This document shows, piece by piece, positions 1 through 6,875 of a DNA stretch of 64,000 bases (positions are counted from its first letter, which is position 1; every line of letters starts with the position of its first letter). Source of the stretch: Odoribacter sp. AF15-53 (GTDB lineage Bacteria; Bacteroidota; Bacteroidia; Bacteroidales; Marinifilaceae); contig NZ_QUHC01000001.1 of NCBI RefSeq assembly GCF_003479425.1, positions 186,001 to 250,000 of the forward strand, written 5' to 3'. The notes under the pieces were generated by a model that ran no database searches, was not told where the DNA came from, and was given only the letters and a program-made list of their open reading frames with translations. A program made the translations under genes and the position numbers.

Positions 1-296
1 GCCTCGATCGGGTCTTTCGTGAAATCGTGTTGTTTGTCTTCATTCTTTTGAGGCACCATATCCAGGTGTCCTTGCAAAATCACTCCTTTGCGGTTTTCCA
101 TGCCTGGGGTGGCCGGTTTGCTTAATAATATGTTGAAAGCCTCGTCCATTTCGGCGTGAATACCGTTCTCCTTAGCCCAATTCATAACGAATTCTCTGGC
201 TATTTCTTCGTGATTTGACGGACGTGGAACTTGGGTTAGTTTATAAAAGTTTTCCCAGATTGCCTTGGGTTCTAACGTACAGATACATTTACTCAT
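1..296 (-). CDS. pepD: PepD-like cytosolic dipeptidase (M20 family), N-terminal part, cut by window edge
   Basis: The N-terminal 98 residues are present; the rest lies before base 1. The protein starts MSKCICTLEPKAIWENF and contains LTQVPRPSNHEE followed by LQGHLDMV at about residues 74-81. The H77-x-D79 pair is the first metal-binding motif of M20 peptidases, and the overall pattern matches aminoacyl-histidine / cytosol non-specific dipeptidases, which cleave dipeptides using two zinc ions. There is no signal peptide, so it is expected in the cytoplasm. The ATG at 294-296 is the only sensible start. It is transcribed away from the DPP IV gene and is separated from it by a terminator and repeat sequence. 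The family call is firm; the exact subfamily rests on the N-terminus only. Confidence 0.8.
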   Translation of the reverse strand, partial: MSKCICTLEPKAIWENFYKLTQVPRPSNHEEIAREFVMNWAKENGIHAEMDEAFNILLSKPATPGMENRKGVILQGHLDMVPQKNEDKQHDFTKDPIE

Positions 297-403
297 AACG
301 TTTTTATTTTTTAGATTTATGATTTAAGATTTCAAGAGGATCGCCCGGATGAGGGGGATTCTGAAATCATGTTTATTTCTATCGTTTGCAAGGTATAAAA
401 AAA

Positions 404-446
404 ACAGATAAGTTGTGTTTTAATCACAACTTATCTGTTTTTTTTG
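404..446 (-). terminator. Rho-independent terminator after the DPP IV gene
   Basis: A perfect 14-bp stem (404-417 pairs with 425-438, loop 418-424) is flanked by an A run at 397-404 and a T run from 438, so it can act in both directions. It lies downstream of the minus-strand DPP IV gene, whose transcript would end here. Confidence 0.85.
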
Positions 447-454
447 TTTCAAGT

Positions 455-545
455 TTGCCGGTTACAAGTTATAGGTTTCGCATCAAGGTTCATTTATCGG
501 GAGCTTGTAACTTGTAACCTGTAACCTGCAAACCTGTAACTTGAA
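455..545. repeat. GTTACAAGTT/AACTTGTAAC palindromic intergenic repeat, no ORF
   Basis: The left part reads GGTTACAAGTTATAGG. After about 30 bases the opposite-strand version follows: AACTTGTAACCTGTAACC and further degenerate copies up to 545. The same words recur at 32290-32330, 35205-35286 and 35640-35675. The arrangement looks like a small palindromic repeat unit (MITE- or REP-like) in the 3' region of the DPP IV gene. Confidence 0.6.
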
Positions 546-581
546 TCAACATTTGAAAGCCTATTTCAAATGTTGATTCAA
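541..581. repeat. 18-bp perfect inverted repeat across the DPP IV stop codon
   Basis: Bases 541-558 are the exact reverse complement of 564-581, with a 5-nt loop. The right arm encodes the last residues (NQHLK) of DPP IV on the minus strand, and its stop codon (561-563) sits in the loop. There is no T run directly after it, so it is a transcript-end stem-loop rather than a classical terminator. Confidence 0.8.
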
Positions 582-2771
582 ATAGTTCACGAATTTCGTG
601 TACAGTTGCAGACGGGTATATCCACCGTAAATGCTGTGATTCCGGTTCGTGTATATCTGCATGTCAAATTGCTTGTTGGCTTGCACGAGGGCTTCCGATA
701 ATTCGTACGTGTTCTGAACATGCACGTTGTCATCTGCTGTCCCGTGGCATAACAAAAGGTTGCCTTTCAAGTGTTTCACCCAGTTGATCGGGGAATTGTC
801 ATTGTAGCCGGAGGGATTGTCCTGTGGGCGTCTCATGAAGCGTTCCGTGTAAATGGAATCGTAAAATCCCCAGTGTGTAACGGGTGCCACGGCAATAGCG
901 GTAGAGAACACGTCATTTCCTTTCATAAGGCAAAGTGATGACATGAATCCACCGAAACTCCAGCCCCATATACCTACTTTCTTGGCATCAATGTAAGATT
1001 GTCCGGCAAGCCATTTGGCGGCAGCGATCATGTCGTCACTCTCGATTTTTCCGAGTTGCATGTAGGTACATTTCCTGAATTCCTCACCTCTGGCGGCCGT
1101 TCCGCGCGGATCGATACAAGCCACGATATATCCCTCTTGTGCCAGGTATTGTGTCCAGTCCATACCCCATGTGTTGCTGACTTGTTGAGAGTTGGGTCCG
1201 CTGTACTGGATGATTAATACCGGGTACGTTTTTGACTCGTCGAAATTCACGGGTTTCATGATCCACGCGTTGAGCTGGGTGGTCCCGTCTGCCGCGGGGA
1301 TTTGAATAAATTCTTTTTTAGCAACCGGGTATTCTTCCAGTTTTGTTTTCAAGGCCGCGTTGTCTTCCAGTGTGCGAACGGCTTTCCCGTTGGCGGCATA
1401 TAGTGTGTACACGGGGGGCATGTCGGCGTTGGAGACCGTATTAATATAGTATTTGAATGATTTGCTGAATTCAGCTTCATTCCAACCTTTGGTCGGGGTT
1501 AGTTTTTTCTTTTTCCCTTTCAGGTCAATAGAGTAAACGTATTTTTCCAACGGGGATTCCTCATGAGAAGCGTAGTAATACAGTTTCTTGGCCGGGTCGT
1601 ACCCGTAGAAATTTACTACATCGTATTTACCGGAAGTGATGGGTTGAATTTCTTTGCCGCTCATGGAATAGAGGTAAAGGTGAGAATACCCGTTTTTCTC
1701 ACTGCTCATGATGAAATATTGCCCGTCTTCCGTGAATGTCAGGTTATCCAGGTTCTCCTCGGCGATATAGTATTTGTTTTCTTCCCGGTAAAGGACGGTC
1801 GTGCTGCCAACTCGTGCATTCGCCAGTAAGATTTCCAACCGATTCTGGAACCGATTCATTTTCATGATCGCCAACTTCTTCGGGTCCTTTGTCCATTGAA
1901 TGCGAGGGATGTAAATATCCGTTTCTTCGCCGATATTCATCGGGGTGGTAACCCGATCCTTGATGTCGTACACGTGTACGCTTACTTTGGAATTTGCTTC
2001 CCCGGCTTTCGGGTATTTATATGAATAGTTGGAAGGGTACAGTGCATTTTGTTCGTATGCCGGGTACAATCCCTTGAACATGTTCATGTGGTAGGTTTTC
2101 ACGGCCGATTCGTCGAATTTGATAAAGGCCAGTGCCGACCCGTCGGGGGCCCACTCGAATGCTTTGTTGAAACCGAATTCTTCCTCGTAAACCCAATCCG
2201 GGGCTCCGTTGATGATTTCATTGAATTTCCCGTCAGAGGTGATTTGAATCTCAGAACCGAAACGCAAGTCGGCGATAAAGATATTGTTATCCCGTACGAA
2301 GGCGATTTTGGTTCCTGTCGGGGAGAACGTGGCCAAGCGTTGGGGACCTCCTGCCGAAAGGGGTTTTAATTCTTTATTTTTGAAATCAAACACGAAATAG
2401 TCGGCCGTGAAGGAGCGGCGATAAATCGGTTGGATATTAGTACATATTAATATGTGACTTTCATCCGGACTGAACTCGTAGTTCTGGATCATTTTTACAG
2501 CTTTGTACCGGGGATCATTTAAGTCTAACAGCGTGTTTACGGCTTTCCCGGTCTTGTAACTATACATAACCAGTTTCGTACCCTTGTCTTCCAACACAGT
2601 GTAGTGTTCCCCGTCATTCAACGAGCGGAGTCCGGCAACACCTTGCGTCCTGAACGCGTAGTTCAGGCAAAAGTCTTCCAGCGTGAATTTTTTGCTCTTG
2701 TTTTGAGCGTTTCCGGGGAGAGCAAATCCCACGATAAACATACATACGATGAACTTATAAAACATCCTCAT
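561..2771 (-). CDS. Dipeptidyl peptidase IV (S9B prolyl peptidase)
   Basis: This exported serine peptidase removes X-Pro or X-Ala dipeptides from peptide N-termini. The 736-residue length fits bacterial DPP IV. The N-terminus (MRMFYKFIVCMFIVGFALPGNAQ) is a signal peptide ending near residue 23, so a periplasmic location is expected. A beta-propeller domain follows, including DWVYEEEF (about 192-199), the double-Glu motif that binds the substrate amino terminus. The alpha/beta-hydrolase domain carries GWSFGG (Ser about 605), HGTADDN (Asp about 680) and RNHSIYGG (His about 712), with the spacing known for the family. It is divergent from tgt across 108 bp, each gene with its own TATCTTTG element. 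Single-gene transcript ending at the stem-loop at 404-438. Confidence 0.95.
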   Translation of the reverse strand: MRMFYKFIVCMFIVGFALPGNAQNKSKKFTLEDFCLNYAFRTQGVAGLRSLNDGEHYTVLEDKGTKLVMYSYKTGKAVNTLLDLNDPRYKAVKMIQNYEFSPDESHILICTNIQPIYRRSFTADYFVFDFKNKELKPLSAGGPQRLATFSPTGTKIAFVRDNNIFIADLRFGSEIQITSDGKFNEIINGAPDWVYEEEFGFNKAFEWAPDGSALAFIKFDESAVKTYHMNMFKGLYPAYEQNALYPSNYSYKYPKAGEANSKVSVHVYDIKDRVTTPMNIGEETDIYIPRIQWTKDPKKLAIMKMNRFQNRLEILLANARVGSTTVLYREENKYYIAEENLDNLTFTEDGQYFIMSSEKNGYSHLYLYSMSGKEIQPITSGKYDVVNFYGYDPAKKLYYYASHEESPLEKYVYSIDLKGKKKKLTPTKGWNEAEFSKSFKYYINTVSNADMPPVYTLYAANGKAVRTLEDNAALKTKLEEYPVAKKEFIQIPAADGTTQLNAWIMKPVNFDESKTYPVLIIQYSGPNSQQVSNTWGMDWTQYLAQEGYIVACIDPRGTAARGEEFRKCTYMQLGKIESDDMIAAAKWLAGQSYIDAKKVGIWGWSFGGFMSSLCLMKGNDVFSTAIAVAPVTHWGFYDSIYTERFMRRPQDNPSGYNDNSPINWVKHLKGNLLLCHGTADDNVHVQNTYELSEALVQANKQFDMQIYTNRNHSIYGGYTRLQLYTKFVNYLNQHLK

Positions 2772-2802
2772 GACAATTATTTTTGGTTTTTTTAATTTGG
2801 AC

Positions 2803-2810
2803 CAAAGATA
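2803..2810 (-). promoter_or_regulatory. Bacteroidetes -7 element (TATCTTTG) for DPP IV
   Basis: On the minus strand the sequence reads TATCTTTG, matching the Bacteroidetes sigma-ABfr -7 consensus TAnnTTTG, 32 bases upstream of the DPP IV start codon. No perfect -33 TTTG is seen. Confidence 0.6.
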
Positions 2811-2850
2811 TAAATAATTTTAGATTTATGATTTTAGATTTAATTATTCC

Positions 2851-2858
2851 TATCTTTG
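2851..2858 (+). promoter_or_regulatory. Bacteroidetes -7 element (TATCTTTG) for tgt
   Basis: TATCTTTG matches TAnnTTTG and ends 21 bases before the tgt ATG, implying a very short leader. The AT-rich ATTTTAGATTT-type repeat at 2818-2845 occupies the upstream part. Confidence 0.65.
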
Positions 2859-2879
2859 TGCCCTCAAAATCATGATTAG

Positions 2880-4010
2880 ATGAAGTATACCCTTTTAGCG
2901 AAAGACAAGAATAGTGATGCACGATGTGGTGTGTTGACCACGGATCATGGGAATATCGAAACCCCGATTTTTATGCCTGTCGGAACGGTGGGAACCGTGA
3001 AAGCCGTGCATGCCAGGGAATTGAAGGAAGATATTAAAGCCCAGATTATTTTGGGTAACACTTATCACTTGTATTTGCGACCGGGTACGGAGGTGTTGGT
3101 CGAGGCGGGTGGATTGCATAAATTTAACGCGTGGGATCGTCCTATTCTTACGGATAGTGGCGGGTTTCAGGTGTTTTCGCTGGGCGATTGCCGGAAAATC
3201 ACGGAGGAAGGGGTCGTGTTTTGCTCTCATATTGACGGTTCGAAACACCTGTTCACGCCGGAGAACGTCATGGATATCCAACGGAAAATCGGGGCCGACA
3301 TTATCATGGCGTTTGACGAATGTCCTCCGGGACAAAGCGAGTTCGGTTACGCGAAGAAATCGTTGGAACTGACTCAACGCTGGTTGGAGCGATGCGTGAA
3401 ACAATTCGATTCCACGGAACCTTTGTACGGGTATCACCAGTCGCTTTTCCCGATCGTGCAGGGATGTACTTTCCGGGATTTGCGGGAGCGGGCGGCCGAA
3501 CATGCCGTGGCGCTTGACCGGGAGGGATATGCTATCGGAGGATTGGCCGTGGGTGAAGAAGCTGAGGTGATGTATGAGATGATCCAGGTGGTCAACCGGA
3601 TATTGCCGCAAGATAAGCCTCGTTACCTGATGGGGGTCGGAACACCCGAAAATATACTGGAGGCGATTTCGTTGGGCGTGGATATGTTCGATTGCGTGAT
3701 GCCAACCCGGAACGGGAGAAACGGGATGTTGTTCACCACGGAAGGGGTTATTAATATAAAGAACAAGAAATGGGATCGGGATTTTAGCCCGATTGATCCT
3801 GCCGGGTTGAGTTTCGTGGACGTGGACTATTCGAAGGCCTATTTACGACATTTGATCAAAGCGGATGAAATTTTAGGGCTACAAATTTGCTCGATACATA
3901 ATTTGTCGTTTTATTTGTGGTTAGTACGTGAAGCACGTAAACATATACTGGAAGGAGATTTCGTGACTTGGAAAGAGAGCACGATTAAAAAAGTTACAAG
4001 AAGATTATAG
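2880..4010 (+). CDS. tgt: Queuine/preQ1 tRNA-guanine transglycosylase
   Basis: It exchanges the guanine at tRNA wobble position 34 (Asn, Asp, His, Tyr tRNAs) for preQ1 in queuosine synthesis. The 376-residue length is normal. Visible motifs are TDSGGFQVFSLG (Asp92 region, base binding), GGLAVGE and GVDMFDCVMPTRNGRNG, which holds the nucleophilic Asp and the tRNA contact loop. Oddly, the C-terminal zinc site is not intact: the segment equivalent to the C-x-C-x-x-C ligands reads GLSFVD (309-314), and only the fourth ligand, His (about 340 in SIHN), remains. The rest of that region (YSKAYLRHL, EILGLQICSIHNL) is well conserved, so the enzyme is probably functional with a zinc-free subdomain. It is followed 23 bases later by the LptF/G gene, probably co-transcribed. 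Confidence 0.96.
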   Translation: MKYTLLAKDKNSDARCGVLTTDHGNIETPIFMPVGTVGTVKAVHARELKEDIKAQIILGNTYHLYLRPGTEVLVEAGGLHKFNAWDRPILTDSGGFQVFSLGDCRKITEEGVVFCSHIDGSKHLFTPENVMDIQRKIGADIIMAFDECPPGQSEFGYAKKSLELTQRWLERCVKQFDSTEPLYGYHQSLFPIVQGCTFRDLRERAAEHAVALDREGYAIGGLAVGEEAEVMYEMIQVVNRILPQDKPRYLMGVGTPENILEAISLGVDMFDCVMPTRNGRNGMLFTTEGVINIKNKKWDRDFSPIDPAGLSFVDVDYSKAYLRHLIKADEILGLQICSIHNLSFYLWLVREARKHILEGDFVTWKESTIKKVTRRL

Positions 4011-4033
4011 TGCCGTGAGGCAACTAAAACAAG

Positions 4034-5113
4034 ATGAAGAAATTAGATTTATATATTATCCGGAAGTTCCTAGGTACCTTCTTTTTTTCGATGGTGCTGA
4101 TTCTGAGTATTGTCGTGGTTTTTGACCTTTCGGAGAGATTGGAGAAGTTTATCGAGAATGAGGCCCCGGTCAAGGCGATTATTTTTGACTATTACCTGAA
4201 TTTCGTTCCCTATTTCGCCAATGTATTTTCTTCTTTGTTCACGTTTATTTCCGTGATATTTTTTACCTCGAAAATGGCTTATAATAGCGAGATTATCGCT
4301 ATTCTGAGTACGGGTATCAGCTTCCGGCGGATGGTGCGTCCTTACATGATTTCGGCCGGGGTTATCGCTTGTCTTTCACTCACGTTGAGTGCTTTCATTA
4401 TCCCGAATGCCAACAAGAAGCGGATCGAGTTCTCTGAACAATATATTTGGAAAAAGTATAGTAACAAGGATGAAAATATTCACCAGCAGATTGCCCCGGG
4501 TGTTTTTATTTATATGACGAGATTTAATGTATACTCGCAACGGGGAGATAATTTCACTTACGAGGTATTTAAAAAAGACACGCTTGTTACGAAACTATCA
4601 GCGAATTCGATCGTGTGGAATAAAGAAAAGAAAAAATGGACATTAAACAACTGGGTACTGCGGGAGTTTGACGGGATAAACGAGACTTACACGACGGGGA
4701 ACGCGTTGGATACTGTATATAACTTCACTGTAAACGAGTTTACCGAGGATCCGAAAAAGATCAAAGAGCGTTTGACTTTGCCGGAATTGGACGAGTATAT
4801 TGCGCGTCAGAAATTGCGGGGAAGCAGTAACGTGATCGAATTCCAGATCGAGAAGTACAAGATGTTTTCGGGGGCTTTTGCCACGTTTATATTGACGTTA
4901 ATCGGTGTATGTATCGCCTCCCGTAAAATCCGGGGGGGGATGGGTTTCCATTTGGGGCTGGGATTGTTAATCAGCTTTTCGTACATATTATTTATGCAAT
5001 TTTCCACGGTTTTTGCAACCAATGGGAGCATGAGTCCGTTATTAGCAGTATGGATACCGAATATCCTGTTTGCAGTGGTGGCGTTTTTTGTCTACCGGGC
5101 GGCACCGAAGTAA
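4034..5113 (+). CDS. LptF/LptG-family LPS-export permease (YjgP/YjgQ)
   Basis: It is an inner-membrane permease of the Lpt ABC transporter that extracts lipopolysaccharide and passes it to the periplasmic bridge. The 359 residues show the family layout: a short cytoplasmic start (MKKLDLYIIRKFLGTFFFS), three N-terminal membrane segments up to about residue 125, a periplasmic beta-rich domain at about 130-260 and three C-terminal membrane segments (FATFILTLIGVCIAS, LGLGLLISFSYILF, LLAVWIPNILFAVVAFFVY). Bacteroidetes often encode the two permeases apart from the ATPase, so F or G cannot be assigned from this gene alone. It lies directly after tgt. Confidence 0.9.
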   Translation: MKKLDLYIIRKFLGTFFFSMVLILSIVVVFDLSERLEKFIENEAPVKAIIFDYYLNFVPYFANVFSSLFTFISVIFFTSKMAYNSEIIAILSTGISFRRMVRPYMISAGVIACLSLTLSAFIIPNANKKRIEFSEQYIWKKYSNKDENIHQQIAPGVFIYMTRFNVYSQRGDNFTYEVFKKDTLVTKLSANSIVWNKEKKKWTLNNWVLREFDGINETYTTGNALDTVYNFTVNEFTEDPKKIKERLTLPELDEYIARQKLRGSSNVIEFQIEKYKMFSGAFATFILTLIGVCIASRKIRGGMGFHLGLGLLISFSYILFMQFSTVFATNGSMSPLLAVWIPNILFAVVAFFVYRAAPK

Positions 5114-5150
5114 TTGAAAATGGAAAATGGAGAATTGAAAATGAAAAAAT
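5114..5150. repeat. AATTGAAAATG-type intergenic repeat
   Basis: Tandem AATTGAAAATGGAAAATGG / AATTGAAAATG words follow the permease gene. The reverse-complement form (AATTTTCAATTTTCAATT) lies at 24348-24376 before the Wza-like gene, so the word family is dispersed in this genome. Confidence 0.55.
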
Positions 5151-5249
5151 ATGAGGATATAGTAATGAAAGATATATCTTCAAATCAATAGAGTGGGCCG
5201 AATGTGGTCATAAGCAAAAATCAATAAAATTAAAATTTACACGTTGGTT

Positions 5250-6776
5250 ATGAGTAGGGAAACGAAAAGACCTAGAATTACTAGACCGAGCGAGAATCGT
5301 GATGAGAATCGCCGGAGCAGAACACAGCATTTCGAAAACCGTGAGGGTGGAGAAAGCGAAACAAGAAGACCTAACCGTTTTGACTCGGACAGACCGAGAC
5401 GGGAACAAGGATACGGGTATATCCGTGATTTGAACAAAGAGCGTGAAGGGGGACAAGGAAACGAATCGGGAAACAGGGATAATGGTAATCGTTATCACCG
5501 GGATTCGGATAGAAACCGGGAGAGAGGAGAACGCGACGGCAATCGTTACGAGAGTCGGGAAAGAGGTGAACGTGATGGTAATCGTTACGAGAATCGGGAT
5601 AACAGAAGATCGTACGAGAGAGGAAGTCGGGACAATAATCGTTTCTCAGACCGGGGAGATCGTCGTGAAAGACGTCCTCAAGATCGGAACGAGAATTTTG
5701 AAAGACGGGATAATCGTTACCAGAACCGGGAACGCAATGATCAACGTGAAGGCGAACGTCGTGAAAACAATTACCGGGGAGATGGAGAACGCCGCGAGAG
5801 AAATTACCGGGAGGATGGCGAGCGTCGTGAAAGAAATTATAGAGATAACGGGGAACGTCGGGAGAGAAGTTCTCGCGGAGATGGCGAAAATCGTGAAAAT
5901 TACCGGGGAGAACGCCGAAATTACAACGAGCGGGATAATCGTCGGGAACGTTTTTCAGATCGTCCGGCAAGAAGATCGTTCACACCTCGTAATGGGGAGA
6001 ATGACGGGCCGAAGAGCGTGTATAGCAAGAAAAAACAAATAGAATATCGTAAGAAGAACGAGGGACAGGAGACCGAATTGCGTTTGAATCGTTACATCGC
6101 CAAAGGGGGTGTTTGTTCTCGTCGTGACGCGGATGTGTTGATCACGGAAGGACGGGTGAAAGTGAACGGGGTGGTCGTGCAACAAGTCGGGGTGAAAGTG
6201 AAACGTACGGACACGATAGAAGTGGACGATCAGGTGATCACACCCGAACGTAAAGTATATTTGATCTTGAACAAGCCGAAAGATTACGTGACGACCGTGG
6301 AAGATCCGTTAGAAAGGAAAACGGTTATGTCTTTGATTGAGGGTGCTTGTAAAGAGCGGGTGTACCCGATCGGGCGTTTGGACCGCCAGACCACGGGTGT
6401 GCTACTTTTCACGAATGACGGGGATCTGGCTAAAAAATTGACACATCCCAAGTACAACCAAAAGAAGATCTATCACGTGTTCCTGGATAAAGTGGTTCAG
6501 CAGGGTGATTTGGAGGCTATCTGTAAAGGTATAGAGTTGGAGGATGGTTTTATCCAGGCTGATGACGTGAAGGTTGCCGATGACGATCGTACACAGGTGG
6601 GGATAGAAATTCATTCCGGGAGGAATCGTATCGTGCGAAGGATTTTCGAGCATTTAGGATACCAGATACTTCGTTTGGATCGCGTCTTTTTTGCCGGGAT
6701 TACGAAGAAAAATTTACCTCGCGGGCGTTGGCGTTTTCTAACGCAGGATGAGATTAATATTTTGAAAGCGTACTAA
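5250..6776 (+). CDS. RsuA/RluB/RluF-family pseudouridine synthase with long Arg/Glu/Asn-rich N-terminal extension
   Basis: It converts specific uridines in rRNA to pseudouridine. Of about 508 residues, roughly the last 235 form the enzyme: an S4 RNA-binding domain (LRLNRYIAKGGVCSRRDADVLI, from about 277), then the catalytic domain with GRLDRQTTGVLLFTNDGDLA, whose Asp is the catalytic residue, and IHSGRNRIVRRIFEHLGY near the end. The first 250 or so residues are low-complexity, dominated by R, E, N, D and G, with four tandem 11-residue units of the type ERRERNYRxDG. This basic tail is probably disordered and RNA-binding. I chose the ATG at 5250 over an in-frame TTG six bases upstream. Which rRNA site is modified cannot be read from sequence. 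Confidence 0.9.
   Translation: MSRETKRPRITRPSENRDENRRSRTQHFENREGGESETRRPNRFDSDRPRREQGYGYIRDLNKEREGGQGNESGNRDNGNRYHRDSDRNRERGERDGNRYESRERGERDGNRYENRDNRRSYERGSRDNNRFSDRGDRRERRPQDRNENFERRDNRYQNRERNDQREGERRENNYRGDGERRERNYREDGERRERNYRDNGERRERSSRGDGENRENYRGERRNYNERDNRRERFSDRPARRSFTPRNGENDGPKSVYSKKKQIEYRKKNEGQETELRLNRYIAKGGVCSRRDADVLITEGRVKVNGVVVQQVGVKVKRTDTIEVDDQVITPERKVYLILNKPKDYVTTVEDPLERKTVMSLIEGACKERVYPIGRLDRQTTGVLLFTNDGDLAKKLTHPKYNQKKIYHVFLDKVVQQGDLEAICKGIELEDGFIQADDVKVADDDRTQVGIEIHSGRNRIVRRIFEHLGYQILRLDRVFFAGITKKNLPRGRWRFLTQDEINILKAY
5754..5885 (+). repeat. Four tandem 33-bp coding repeats (11-residue units)
   Basis: The sequence encodes four consecutive units resembling ERRERNYREDG inside the disordered tail of the pseudouridine synthase. 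The DNA copies differ at several third positions but keep the unit length, so copy number could vary between strains. Confidence 0.75.
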
Positions 6777-6805
6777 AATAATTTTTTTTTTAATATTATT
6801 ACTAT

Positions 6806-6813
6806 TACCTTTG
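6806..6813 (+). promoter_or_regulatory. -7 element (TACCTTTG) at head of the first polysaccharide locus
   Basis: TACCTTTG matches TAnnTTTG 62 bases upstream of the chosen CapD-like start, preceded by a T-rich tract. The transcript would start near 6820 with a leader of about 55 nt that could be the loading site for the UpxY antiterminator encoded downstream. Confidence 0.6.
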
Positions 6814-6875
6814 CGGGAGTCCACTTATCGGGAGTGTCTACTCGCGAAGGTTTTATTTTTTATATTAAAAGAATT

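Noticed and set aside
5754..5885. Regular 33-bp spacing considered as a CRISPR-like array
   Set aside because: The units are contiguous coding repeats without spacers, in frame with the pseudouridine synthase, and no cas genes are present.
5371..6042. Long reading frames in other frames within the Arg/Glu/Asn-rich tail of the pseudouridine synthase
   Set aside because: They arise because the repeated RE/RN codons leave few stops in other frames. Their translations are low-complexity and resemble no protein.
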